From JALYOK01 sp031419835 (lineage in GTDB: Bacteria > Pseudomonadota > Gammaproteobacteria > Burkholderiales > JALYOK01), in assembly GCA_031419835.1 (NCBI GenBank), contig JANOLP010000244.1:1-11705 (forward strand): DNA of 11,705 nt, read 5' to 3'. The first letter of the stretch is position 1. The number at the start of each line of letters is the position of its first letter. The position numbers and the translations under genes were made by a program. The notes beneath the pieces are model-generated. The model ran no database searches, was not told the origin of the DNA, and worked only from the letters and a program-made list of their open reading frames with translations. Below are positions 1 to 7,211 of the stretch, piece after piece.

Positions 1-360
1 TTTAGCGATCAGATGACTTTTGCCGAATCGCGCGCACTGCTCGGCGTGGACCCGCCGTACGCGACGCTGGAATACACTTGGGGCGATGGCGCGGCGAAAG
101 AAAGCGTGATTGAGAACGGTTGGAATCCGCGCATTCGCCTGTTGCTGGCGCAAAGTGGAACCGAGCATGTTGGCGAGTGGGTTGTTGAAAATCGCAACAT
201 CGCCGAAGATTTTCGCCGCGCGTTTGGGGAAGAACCGGGGCGAATACTTTCCATCGGCATTCACTGTGATTCGGATGCGACGGAATCAAAATCGGAAGGA
301 TTTTTTGGCGATATCAAATTCATGCGCCCGAGCGAAGCAAAGCAAGCAACGAATAAGTAA
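1..360 (+). CDS. DUF3047 family protein, 3' end only
   Basis: The reading frame is open to the left edge, so the start lies outside the window. The 119 visible residues end at a TAA at 358-360. They resemble the C-terminal half of DUF3047 proteins: a 'LEYTWGDG' strand, then 'RIRLLLAQSGTEHVGEWV', then 'DFRRAFGEEPGRILSIGI', a 'DSDAT' segment where the family usually has a D-x-D-N-T motif, and a closing 'GFFGDIKF'. DUF3047 proteins are mostly exported and have no established biochemical role, so I assign none. The signal peptide, if present, would be in the missing part. The next gene starts 64 bp downstream but has its own promoter-like sequence, so the two need not be co-transcribed. Family assignment is from recalled motif pattern and is fairly confident. 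Confidence 0.75.
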   Translation, partial: FSDQMTFAESRALLGVDPPYATLEYTWGDGAAKESVIENGWNPRIRLLLAQSGTEHVGEWVVENRNIAEDFRRAFGEEPGRILSIGIHCDSDATESKSEGFFGDIKFMRPSEAKQATNK

Positions 361-367
361 TGGGGCA

Positions 368-395
368 CTGTCAGCCGTGAACGAGTTGCTATAAT
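368..395 (+). promoter_or_regulatory. Sigma-70-type promoter with extended -10, upstream of the PfkB kinase
   Basis: A perfect extended -10 (TGCTATAAT, 387-395) is preceded at 16 bp by CTGTCA (368-373), which matches 4 of 6 bases of the -35 consensus. Transcription would begin near 402, leaving a leader of about 20 nt before the ATG at 425. No strong Shine-Dalgarno sequence is present in that short leader; GGGCGA at 412-417 is the best candidate. Confidence 0.6.
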
Positions 396-424
396 CGCTG
401 CAATTTCCTCTGGGCGAACATAAT

Positions 425-1357
425 ATGCACGCATTGATCTGCGGTTCGATGGCCTATGACACCATCATGGTGTTTAAAGACCAATTTAAAAATCACATCC
501 TGCCGGACAAGATTCACATGCTAAATGTGGCGTTCTTGGTGCCGGATATGCGGCGCGAATTTGGCGGTTGCGCCGGCAACATTGCGTACAACTTGCAAAT
601 GCTTGGCGGTAAGCCGTTGATCATGGCAAGCGTCGGCGATGATTTTCAGCCCTATCGCGAGCGCTTGGCGAAATTGGGCATCGCGCAAGATCATATTCGT
701 CATGTGCCGGAGACATTCACAGCGCAAGCGTTCATCACGACGGATTTGGATGACAATCAGATCACGGCGTTTCATCCCGGTGCGATGAATTTTTCTCACC
801 AGAATCATATTGCCGATGCGAAAGATGTCTCACTCGGCATCATCGCGCCCGACGGTCGCGACGGCATGATTCAGCACGCAAAAGAATTCGAAGAAGCGGG
901 CATTCCGTTTATATTCGATCCTGGCCAAGGTTTGCCGATGTTCGGTGGCGCCGACATTCGCGCCTTTTTACGCCAGGCCGACTATCTCGCGTGCAACGAT
1001 TACGAAGCACAAATGATGCAGGAAAAAACCGGCGAGACGATGGAGCAATTGGCGCGCAATGTGAAAGCGGCGATCGTCACACTCGGCGCACAAGGTTCGC
1101 AGATTTACGCGAACGGCAAACGCTTCGATATTCCGTGCGTGAAAGCGACTGAGTTGGTTGACCCGACCGGCTGTGGCGATGCCTATCGTGCCGGTTTGTT
1201 ATACGGCATTCAATCGGGTTGGGAGTGGAAAAAAACCGGACGGCTCGCCTCGCTCATGGGCTCGCTAAAAATCGCCAGCCGCGGCGGGCAGAATCACGCG
1301 CTTACGCGTGCGGACATTGCGCGACGATTTCAAGCGGAATTCGGTGCGGTTTTATAG
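425..1357 (+). CDS. PfkB-family carbohydrate/nucleoside kinase (adenosine-kinase-like)
   Basis: This 310-residue cytoplasmic kinase would transfer phosphate from ATP to a sugar or nucleoside hydroxyl. The N-terminal PfkB signature is visible as FGGCAGN at 46-52. The second signature, DPTGCGDAYRAGLL at 246-259, contains the anion-hole Gly-Cys-Gly and the catalytic base D252. Length is normal for the ribokinase/adenosine kinase superfamily. The early segment 'CGSMAYDTIM' and the compact lid resemble the bacterial group often labelled adenosine kinase, but the motifs do not fix the substrate; ribose, another sugar or adenosine are all possible. It starts at ATG 425 just after a good extended -10 promoter and ends 120 bp before the convergent oxidoreductase remnant. 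Family is certain from the motifs; the substrate is open. Confidence 0.9.
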   Translation: MHALICGSMAYDTIMVFKDQFKNHILPDKIHMLNVAFLVPDMRREFGGCAGNIAYNLQMLGGKPLIMASVGDDFQPYRERLAKLGIAQDHIRHVPETFTAQAFITTDLDDNQITAFHPGAMNFSHQNHIADAKDVSLGIIAPDGRDGMIQHAKEFEEAGIPFIFDPGQGLPMFGGADIRAFLRQADYLACNDYEAQMMQEKTGETMEQLARNVKAAIVTLGAQGSQIYANGKRFDIPCVKATELVDPTGCGDAYRAGLLYGIQSGWEWKKTGRLASLMGSLKIASRGGQNHALTRADIARRFQAEFGAVL

Positions 1358-1477
1358 AGAGACGCTTGAAGGTTGCCACAGATACTCGCACTCACAGCAG
1401 TCACTACGTCATAAGTCGTTTAGGACTGTCGATTTTGATCGGTCATGATAGTGGTTTGCACGCCGAAAGCAGGATCG

Positions 1478-1801
1478 TTAATGCCGACAGCCCGTCCAGA
1501 CCGTGACGGCGAGCGGCTTTTCGCAAAATACGTGCGCGCCGCTTGCGGCAGCAGCCTCGACGATCACCCGATGGGTTGATGCGGGTGTCAGGATCACAGC
1601 AAGGTCTATGCCGCCGGCATCGAGTAGATCCCGATAGTCGGTATAGGGCCGGGCTGAAAAATCCGATGCTACCCGTTGGACATGGGCCTCTCGGACGTCG
1701 CATACGAAAATCAGTTGCACCGTTTCGAGCTGACGAATGGCCGCACGATGAGCATTGGCCACAGCGCCAAGACCAATCAATCCAAGACGTATTTTGTCCA
1801 C
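1478..1801 (-). pseudogene. Truncated Gfo/Idh/MocA-family oxidoreductase (NAD(P)-binding domain only)
   Basis: From a GTG at 1801 the frame encodes 107 residues. A Rossmann nucleotide-binding loop, GLIGLGAVANAH, lies at 7-18, and the conserved EKP motif is at 94-96 within 'HVFCEKPLAVT'. Seven unrelated residues and a TAA follow. Family members are usually 330-400 residues and need the C-terminal alpha/beta domain for substrate binding and catalysis. That whole domain is absent, and I find no continuation in the other minus frames down to 1358. The start lies 51 bp after the epimerase stop on the same strand, so this was probably the third gene of the sugar-nucleotide operon. Relatives such as WbpB/WlbA oxidise UDP-HexNAc uronic acids. 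By eye the fragment is somewhat richer in GC than its neighbours. The family is clear; loss of function is inferred from the truncation. Confidence 0.75.
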
Positions 1802-1851
1802 GGAGCTCGTAGTGTTTTGGCCGGGAGCTTACTGCTTCGGCGGAGGTAAAG

Positions 1852-2883
1852 CTATCGGGTTAAATCTTTGACGTACCAATCCATCGCGGTACGCAAGCCA
1901 TCGCCGATGGGGTGGGTCGGCGCATAGCCCAATAAATTTTGCGCTTTGCCGATATCGGCCAAGGAATGGCGCACGTCGCCGGCGCGAAAATCTTGATACT
2001 TCGGCTTGAAATTTTCCAGATGAGGAAAACGTTTCGCCAGCAAGCTGCGCTGCATGTCGAATAGTTCATTCAGCGTGGTGCGTTCGTTCACGGCGACGTT
2101 GTAGACTTGATTGATGGCGTCTTTGTTATTCGTCGTCGCCGATAAAATATTTGCTTGTATAACGTTCTCGACGTAACAAAAATCGCGGCTGGTTTCGCCA
2201 TCGCCGTTAATCAACAAGGGCTCATTTTTAATCATCGACGCGATCCATTTCGGGATCACGGCGGCATAGGCGCCATCGGGATCTTGGCGTGGTCCGAAGA
2301 TATTGAAATAGCGTAAGCCGATTGTCTCTACGTCATAGCAACGCCCAAAAACATCGGCGTAAAGCTCGTTCACGTATTTGGTGACTGCATACGGCGAAAG
2401 TGGTTTGCCGATCTGGTCTTCGATTTTTGGTAAGCCCGGATGATCGCCGTAGGTCGAACTGGAGGCCGCGTAAACAAAGCGTTTAGTCTTTGCATCACGC
2501 GATGCGACCAGCATATTCACGAAGCCGGTGACATTGCTGTGGTTGCTTAGAATCGGATCTTCGATCGAGCGCGGTACCGAGCCGAGCGCGGCGTGATGTA
2601 GCACGTAGCTAACATCTTTGCATGCCTCGTGGCAGGTTTTGATATCGCAAATGTCGCCGCGAATGAAATTGAAATTCTTCCATGCGGCGCTGCCGACCAG
2701 GGCTTGAACCTGGTCGAGATTGCGTTGATGGCCGGTGGAAAAATTATCCAGACCCACGACCGTTTGGTTCAAGCGCAACAGCGCTTCGACCAAATTGGAA
2801 CCGATGAACCCCGCCGCACCGGTAACGAGCCAGCGATGGCGTTTAGATTTTAATTGCTCAACTACTTGCTTGTATTGGGTCAT
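1852..2883 (-). CDS. wbpP: UDP-N-acetylglucosamine 4-epimerase (WbpP/TviC type)
   Basis: This 343-residue SDR-family enzyme would interconvert UDP-GlcNAc and UDP-GalNAc (or the matching uronic acids) in the cytoplasm, supplying a polysaccharide pathway. The NAD-binding loop TGAAGFIG is at 21-28. The catalytic residues are S143 in 'AASSSTYGDHPG' and Y165/K169 in the YxxxK motif 'YAVTK'. Long stretches such as 'GLDNFSTGHQRNL', 'AALGSVPRSI' and 'INGDGETSRDFCY' match Pseudomonas WbpP and Salmonella TviC as I recall them, and the length is nearly identical. The ATG at 2883 is 22 bp after the dehydrogenase stop, so the two are co-transcribed; no clear Shine-Dalgarno sequence precedes it, which suggests translational coupling. 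The pairing with a TviB/WbpO-type dehydrogenase points to UDP-GalNAcA synthesis. WbpP is the closest named match; the strict donor preference is inferred. Confidence 0.93.
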   Translation of the reverse strand: MTQYKQVVEQLKSKRHRWLVTGAAGFIGSNLVEALLRLNQTVVGLDNFSTGHQRNLDQVQALVGSAAWKNFNFIRGDICDIKTCHEACKDVSYVLHHAALGSVPRSIEDPILSNHSNVTGFVNMLVASRDAKTKRFVYAASSSTYGDHPGLPKIEDQIGKPLSPYAVTKYVNELYADVFGRCYDVETIGLRYFNIFGPRQDPDGAYAAVIPKWIASMIKNEPLLINGDGETSRDFCYVENVIQANILSATTNNKDAINQVYNVAVNERTTLNELFDMQRSLLAKRFPHLENFKPKYQDFRAGDVRHSLADIGKAQNLLGYAPTHPIGDGLRTAMDWYVKDLTR

Positions 2884-2905
2884 TCGCTAACGATGGGAAA
2901 TGATC

Positions 2906-4186
2906 TTAAAGGCGCCATAAACTTAAGCCGGATTCTTTCACTGCGTTGGGATCGAATTGGCATTTGACGTCGATGAAGCAACCGCCTTTTTTGACCTTGC
3001 CCAAATAATCTTTCATCGGGCGCGCTAAAAATTCTTTGTGCGCTACGGCCGCGACGATGGCATCGGCTTGTGGCAATTCGTCCCAACTACGCAGCGTCAC
3101 GCCATACTCGTGTTTTGCCTCGGCAGACTCCGCCATCGGATCGTGAACTTGCACATCGATGCCGTAGGATTGCAATTCTTGAATGATGTCGATGACTTTT
3201 GAGTTGCGCAGGTCCGGGCAATTTTCTTTGAATGTGAGACCGAGCACGTTGACTTTCGCGCCTTTGACTTGCGAACCGGCGTTGATCATTTTCTTCACCG
3301 TTTGCTCGGCGATGTGTTTGCCCATGCTGTCGTTAATGCGACGACCGGCCAAAATGACTTGGGGAATGTAGCCTAACATTTCGGCTTTGTGCGTCAGATA
3401 ATACGGATCGACGCCAATACAGTGCCCGCCGACCAAGCCCGGACGAAACGGCAAGAAATTCCATTTCGTGCCCGCGGCTGTCAACACTTCCATCGTATCG
3501 ATGCCGATGCGATCGAAGATTAGCGCGAGTTCGTTCATCAGTGCAATGTTGAGATCGCGCTGCGTGTTTTCGATAACTTTTGCCGCTTCCGCGACCTTGA
3601 TGCTGGATGCGCGATGGACGCCAGCGACAATGATGCTTTCATAAAGTTGTGCGACTTTTTCCAACGTTTCGGCGTCATCACCGGAAACGATTTTCAGAAT
3701 TTTCGTCAGCGTATGTTCTTTGTCGCCTGGGTTAATGCGCTCGGGCGAATAGCCAACGTGAAAGTCTTTCAGCCATTTCAGGCCGGAGTGTTTTTCCAGC
3801 ACCGGGATGCAAATTTCTTCGGTTGCACCGGGATAAACTGTTGATTCGTAAACAACAATAGCGCCTTTTTTCATGTATTTGCCGACGCTGGTGCTCGAGC
3901 CCACCAGGGGGGAAAAATCTGGCTGATGGGCGATGTCGACCGGCGTGGGAACGGCGACGATGATGTAATCGGCTTTGGCAAGTTCCTTCGGATCGGTTGT
4001 GACCGTGAGGTGCTTGGCGGCCTCCAGATCGGCGGCCGGTAGCTCGCCGGTCGGATCGATAAAGCGTTTATAACTTTCAATTTTCTCGACGGAAAGATCG
4101 AAGCCGATGGTTTCGCGACGCTTACCGAATTCAACGGCAAGTGGCAGGCCTACATAGCCAAGTCCGACTACTGCAACAACGCTCAT
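2906..4186 (-). CDS. tviB: UDP-N-acetyl-hexosamine 6-dehydrogenase (TviB/WbpO type)
   Basis: This 426-residue enzyme of the UDP-glucose/GDP-mannose dehydrogenase family oxidises C6 of a UDP-HexNAc twice with NAD+ to give a uronic acid. The Rossmann loop is GLGYVGLPLA at 8-17. The catalytic cysteine is C256 in GGHCIGVDPYYL, and the family lysine is K203 in 'AAKVIENTQRDLNIALMNE'. 'GYSPERINPG' at 145-154 and 'GLTFKENCPDLRNSK' at 316-330 are typical of the TviB/WbpO/VipA subgroup that uses N-acetylated sugars, rather than of the UDP-glucose enzymes. ATG 4186 is supported by a Shine-Dalgarno GAGGA at 4194-4198, seven bases upstream. It is the first gene of the minus-strand operon, with the epimerase 22 bp behind it. 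Whether it prefers UDP-GlcNAc or UDP-GalNAc cannot be read from the motifs. Confidence 0.93.
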   Translation of the reverse strand: MSVVAVVGLGYVGLPLAVEFGKRRETIGFDLSVEKIESYKRFIDPTGELPAADLEAAKHLTVTTDPKELAKADYIIVAVPTPVDIAHQPDFSPLVGSSTSVGKYMKKGAIVVYESTVYPGATEEICIPVLEKHSGLKWLKDFHVGYSPERINPGDKEHTLTKILKIVSGDDAETLEKVAQLYESIIVAGVHRASSIKVAEAAKVIENTQRDLNIALMNELALIFDRIGIDTMEVLTAAGTKWNFLPFRPGLVGGHCIGVDPYYLTHKAEMLGYIPQVILAGRRINDSMGKHIAEQTVKKMINAGSQVKGAKVNVLGLTFKENCPDLRNSKVIDIIQELQSYGIDVQVHDPMAESAEAKHEYGVTLRSWDELPQADAIVAAVAHKEFLARPMKDYLGKVKKGGCFIDVKCQFDPNAVKESGLSLWRL

Positions 4187-4239
4187 GCAAACATCCTCAT
4201 TAGAAGGTGGGACAAATTGTTTACCGCGGATTGGCTCGA

Positions 4240-4256
4240 CTTCGTCGATTACGAAG
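4240..4256. repeat. Inverted repeat in the divergent tviB / protease intergenic region
   Basis: CTTCGT (4240-4245) and ACGAAG (4251-4256) form perfect 6-bp arms around a 5-base loop. The site lies about 55 bp upstream of the dehydrogenase start and 140 bp upstream of the protease start. It could be an operator or a hairpin in the dehydrogenase leader. The rest of this 209-bp spacer shows no convincing sigma-70 promoter in either direction; TATAGA at 4362-4367 is the best plus-strand -10 candidate but lacks a good -35. Confidence 0.3.
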
Positions 4257-4395
4257 CGAATAAAGCTAAAATGATACTGCTTACTGATACCAACGTGTTA
4301 GCCTAGCGAGCCTTGGCGGATCGTTGGGAATTTTTCGTTAAATTAGCGATATGCCTTGAAGTATAGAACATTTTGCCATTTGTAAAAGGACAATT

Positions 4396-5199
4396 ATGCA
4401 CACGAAATCGACCGTATCCCGTCGACAACAGACTGTTCTAAAAACGATTATGGTGTATTGTTTGGCGTCCTTTGGCGCGGTTTCGAGCGTCCGCGCTGAC
4501 TTGCCGCAAACCATTGAAAAAATTCGAGCCTCGGTCGTTGGCGTGGGAACGTACCAGAAAACCCGTACCCCGGCGATGAACATGCTCGGTACCGGTTTTG
4601 TCGTTGGCGACGGCTTGCACATTATCACTAACGTCCATGTGAAACCGGCTTTCGTCGATACTGAACGCAAAGAAGTCTTAGTCGTCCTTACCGGGCGCGG
4701 AAAGGAAGTTCAAGTCAGGGAAATGGAGCCGGTTTCGATGGATTCGGACCACGATGTGGCGTTGTTTAGGATCAAAGGCGCGCCGCTCCCTGCCTTGACG
4801 CTGGGCGACCCGACAAGCGTTCGAGAAGGGCAGGAATACGCGTTTACCGGTTTCCCGATTGGTGCGATCCTGGGCCTTTATCACGTGACCCACCGGGCTA
4901 TGATTTCGTCATTAACGCCGGTTGTAATCCCGAGCCGAGGATCGCGCGACCTCGACGTCAAATCCGTCGCCCGGCTACGCAAGGCATTCGATGTTTTTCA
5001 ACTCGACGCTACGGCCTATCCTGGCAATAGCGGTAGTCCGCTCTATGATCCGCAAACTGGGCACGTGATCGGCGTGTTGAACATGGTGTTCGTGAAACAG
5101 ACCAAGGAAAACGTGCTGTCGGATCCGAGCGGGATTGCTTATGCGATTCCGATTAGCTACGTCACAGACTTGTTGAAGCGGGCCGCTACAAAAAATTAG
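4396..5199 (+). CDS. Exported trypsin-like serine protease (HtrA-like catalytic domain, no PDZ)
   Basis: The 267-residue product has a probable Sec signal peptide: a basic start, a hydrophobic stretch at about 16-30, and a cleavage site after VRA at 32-34, so it should act in the periplasm or outside the cell. The catalytic triad can be read as H81 in 'IITNVHV', D120 in 'DHDVALF' and S212 in 'YPGNSGSPL', in the order and context of HtrA/DegP-type proteases. The chain ends about 55 residues after the catalytic serine, so there is no PDZ domain and no DegP-like substrate-gating module. ATG 4396 is chosen for its Shine-Dalgarno AAGGA at 4386-4390. It is divergent from the UDP-sugar operon and convergent with the guanylyltransferase. 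That suggests, but does not prove, a role in envelope or polysaccharide maintenance. Fold and catalysis are well supported; the substrate is unknown. Confidence 0.88.
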   Translation: MHTKSTVSRRQQTVLKTIMVYCLASFGAVSSVRADLPQTIEKIRASVVGVGTYQKTRTPAMNMLGTGFVVGDGLHIITNVHVKPAFVDTERKEVLVVLTGRGKEVQVREMEPVSMDSDHDVALFRIKGAPLPALTLGDPTSVREGQEYAFTGFPIGAILGLYHVTHRAMISSLTPVVIPSRGSRDLDVKSVARLRKAFDVFQLDATAYPGNSGSPLYDPQTGHVIGVLNMVFVKQTKENVLSDPSGIAYAIPISYVTDLLKRAATKN

Positions 5200-5225
5200 G
5201 GAATTTCTGAATTATTCCGATTTCG

Positions 5226-5246
5226 GTGCGCAAGGTCGTTGCGCAC
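5226..5246. terminator. Strong hairpin between convergent genes, possible terminator without U-tract
   Basis: GTGCGCAA (5226-5233) and TTGCGCAC (5239-5246) form a perfect 8-bp stem with a 5-base loop, 27 bp after the protease stop. On the plus strand the stem is followed by AAAA rather than T residues, and on the minus strand by CGAAATC, so it is not a classical intrinsic terminator in either direction. Its position between convergent genes suggests transcript-end protection or factor-assisted termination. Confidence 0.4.
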
Positions 5247-5313
5247 AAAAATATCCCCTTACAAATAAAACATATGCGGCGCCGATATTTTTCGCTCACG
5301 CCAGGCCTTGCAT

Positions 5314-5334
5314 AGAACTCGGAATTAATCCGAG
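5314..5334 (-). terminator. Candidate terminator of the mannose-1-phosphate guanylyltransferase gene
   Basis: Reading the minus strand, CTCGGA and TCCGAG pair over 5318-5334 with a 5-base loop, six bases after the stop codon. Only a weak T-containing tail (TTCTA) follows. The position is right for a terminator, but the short stem and poor U-tract make the call tentative. Confidence 0.4.
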
Positions 5335-5339
5335 CTTCC

Positions 5340-6812
5340 CTAACCAACGCGACCGTAAATATCGCCAAATCGCACGATATCGTCTTCCCCAAGATAGGCG
5401 CCAGTCTGAATTTCGATGATTTGCAGTGGGATTCGGCCCGGATTTTCGAGTCGATGCCGATTGGTCTTACGAATATAGGTCGACTCATTTTCCTCTAAAA
5501 ATATCTCCTGATCGCCGAGGGTAATCTTTGCCGTCCCGGCGATCACAACCCAGTGCTCCGAACGATGGTAGTGCATTTGCATCGACAGTTTTTGGCCCGG
5601 ATTCACGACGATGCGTTTAATCTTATAGTAAGGCCCTTCTTCCAAAATTGTGTAACTTCCCCACGGCCGCGCAACCGTCAAGTGCGTCTCCGCTAGGTGT
5701 GGATGACGCGCCTTTACCGCGGCAACCAAGCTTTTTAGATCATCGACTTTGTCGCGTGCGCAAATCAATGTGGCATCACGGGTTTGCACGACAGCTAAAT
5801 TTTCTACGCCGAGGGTGGCGATTGTTCCGCTCGCGGACCAAAATAGATTGTTATTGGAATTGACGGCGAGCACGTCGCCTTCAATCATGTTGCCCGACGC
5901 GTCTTTTTCACGCTGTTGGTAAATGGCTTCCCAGCTTCCGAGATCGCTCCAGCCCATTTTAACTGGTACGACCGCGATATTTTTGCTGTGTTCGAGAATG
6001 CCGTAATCAACTGAAAGATTCGGCATGACCGCGTAAGTTTCTTCTTTGGCGACTGATGTACCGCTTTCCGCCAAGCTCAATGCGACTTCGTAAATTGCTG
6101 GCTGTAGATCTCGCAACAAATTCATGAAATTTTCTGCGCGGAATACGAACATGCCGCCGTTCCAATAGTGATTGCCTTGTGCCAGTAGTTTGACTGCGGT
6201 GTCGATATCGGGTTTTTCGACGAAACGTGAGACCTTCCGAAGAGGCAAATGATTGGTTGTGCCCAGCTTAATTTCCTCGCCGGCCTGAATATAGCCATAT
6301 CCCGTCGCAGGTTCGGTTGGCTCCATGCCAAACAACGCGATTTGCCCTTCGCTCGCGGCAAGCTCTGCGGTGCGCCACGCAGCATAGAACGAGGGCAGGT
6401 CGGAAATGCCATGATCGGAAGAAAAAACACCAATGATCGCACCTGGTTGATCTTTTGCGATGCGCGCTGTCGCCCAGGCGATTGCGGGCAACGTATTGCG
6501 TCCCACGGGCTCGGCAAGCACGTGATCGGCCAATTTGGCATCGACCGCGTGCAATTGTCCGGCAACTTCAAAACGATGGTCGACGTGGGTAACGGTCGTC
6601 ACATACTGACTTTTTACCATCGGCAAAAGGCGTCGCATGGTGTCTTGAAGCAGCGATTCTTTGCCATTAAGTGGCAACAACTGTTTAGGCATCGCGGCGC
6701 GCGATAGCGGCCACAGGCGCGTTCCCGAGCCGCCCGCTAGAACGATTGCGCGACGATCTAAATCAAGATTGATAGTCATCGCGCTAATGGGAGAATCGGC
6801 AGATAAATTCAT
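5340..6812 (-). CDS. manC: Bifunctional mannose-1-phosphate guanylyltransferase / mannose-6-phosphate isomerase
   Basis: This 490-residue type II phosphomannose isomerase/GDP-mannose pyrophosphorylase would make mannose-6-phosphate from fructose-6-phosphate and GDP-mannose from mannose-1-phosphate plus GTP. The N-terminal nucleotidyltransferase domain has GGSGTRLWPLSR at 27-38, the sugar-binding FVEKP at 197-201 and 'YWNGGMFVF' at 216-224. The C-terminal cupin carries the metal-binding cluster QMHYHRSEHW at 412-421 (H414, H416, E419). Two motifs differ slightly from the AlgA/XanB forms I recall: SSDH at 131-134 where PADH is usual, and NGGMF where NSGMF is usual. ATG 6812 and an in-frame ATG at 6779 are both possible starts; neither has a clear Shine-Dalgarno sequence, and the shorter form is closer to AlgA. 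The intervening phosphomannomutase step has no gene in the window. Confidence 0.93.
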   Translation of the reverse strand: MNLSADSPISAMTINLDLDRRAIVLAGGSGTRLWPLSRAAMPKQLLPLNGKESLLQDTMRRLLPMVKSQYVTTVTHVDHRFEVAGQLHAVDAKLADHVLAEPVGRNTLPAIAWATARIAKDQPGAIIGVFSSDHGISDLPSFYAAWRTAELAASEGQIALFGMEPTEPATGYGYIQAGEEIKLGTTNHLPLRKVSRFVEKPDIDTAVKLLAQGNHYWNGGMFVFRAENFMNLLRDLQPAIYEVALSLAESGTSVAKEETYAVMPNLSVDYGILEHSKNIAVVPVKMGWSDLGSWEAIYQQREKDASGNMIEGDVLAVNSNNNLFWSASGTIATLGVENLAVVQTRDATLICARDKVDDLKSLVAAVKARHPHLAETHLTVARPWGSYTILEEGPYYKIKRIVVNPGQKLSMQMHYHRSEHWVVIAGTAKITLGDQEIFLEENESTYIRKTNRHRLENPGRIPLQIIEIQTGAYLGEDDIVRFGDIYGRVG

Positions 6813-6843
6813 GGCGGGACGTTTTGCGAGAGTAGTATTTACT

Positions 6844-6849
6844 ATTGTA
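6844..6849 (-). promoter_or_regulatory. Candidate -10 element for the guanylyltransferase gene
   Basis: On the minus strand TACAAT lies 32 bp before ATG 6812 and matches 5 of 6 bases of the -10 consensus. Only a weak -35 (CTTAAT, about 16 bp upstream) accompanies it, so an activator or another promoter farther upstream may be needed. Confidence 0.35.
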
Positions 6850-6959
6850 GCCGAAGCAACGTGAAATTAAGGCTTCGCATTACTCCGGGATTTTTCCTTG
6901 GGAATGATTGATGAGTAGTTGCAAGCCTCTAGACAGTTGCCAAACGCCATCGAACTAAT

Positions 6960-6978
6960 GGTGCTCGCCTTGAGCGCC
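6960..6978. repeat. Hairpin-forming inverted repeat
   Basis: GGTGCTC (6960-6966) pairs with GAGCGCC (6972-6978): seven base pairs including one G-U, around a GCCTT loop. It is the first of four stems in 350 bp of non-coding DNA. The motif TTGAGCGCC at 6970-6978 recurs in altered order as TTGAGGCGC about 100 bp downstream. Confidence 0.35.
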
Positions 6979-7001
6979 ACATGAAAAAACTTGCTTATGG
7001 G

Positions 7002-7022
7002 GCCGTAAGCCAGCATTACGGC
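7002..7022. repeat. Hairpin-forming inverted repeat
   Basis: GCCGTAA (7002-7008) and TTACGGC (7016-7022) form a perfect 7-bp stem with a 7-base loop. No T-tract follows on either strand, so it is not a terminator. It could be part of a structured leader of the downstream minus-strand gene. Confidence 0.4.
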
Positions 7023-7211
7023 GTTTGCTGCGGTGTAGATCTCGGTTCGTGGTTTTACGGATGCACTTGAGGCGCTCCCCCAATCGTCCCCGGGCATTTT
7101 TGGCGGTGATTTTTTGTGACAACTCGTAAGACTGAAAAACGCAAGCGGCGTTACCGAAAATTTGGAGATTGTTGTTGTAACGATGCGCATTTCAAAAATC
7201 AGACAAAAAAA

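Noticed and set aside
7120..7170. Resemblance to a c-di-GMP-I (GEMM) riboswitch: ACGCAAGCGGCGTTACCG
   Set aside because: Only fragments match; the paired tetraloop/receptor helices and the conserved ACGCAAAGCC core are not present.
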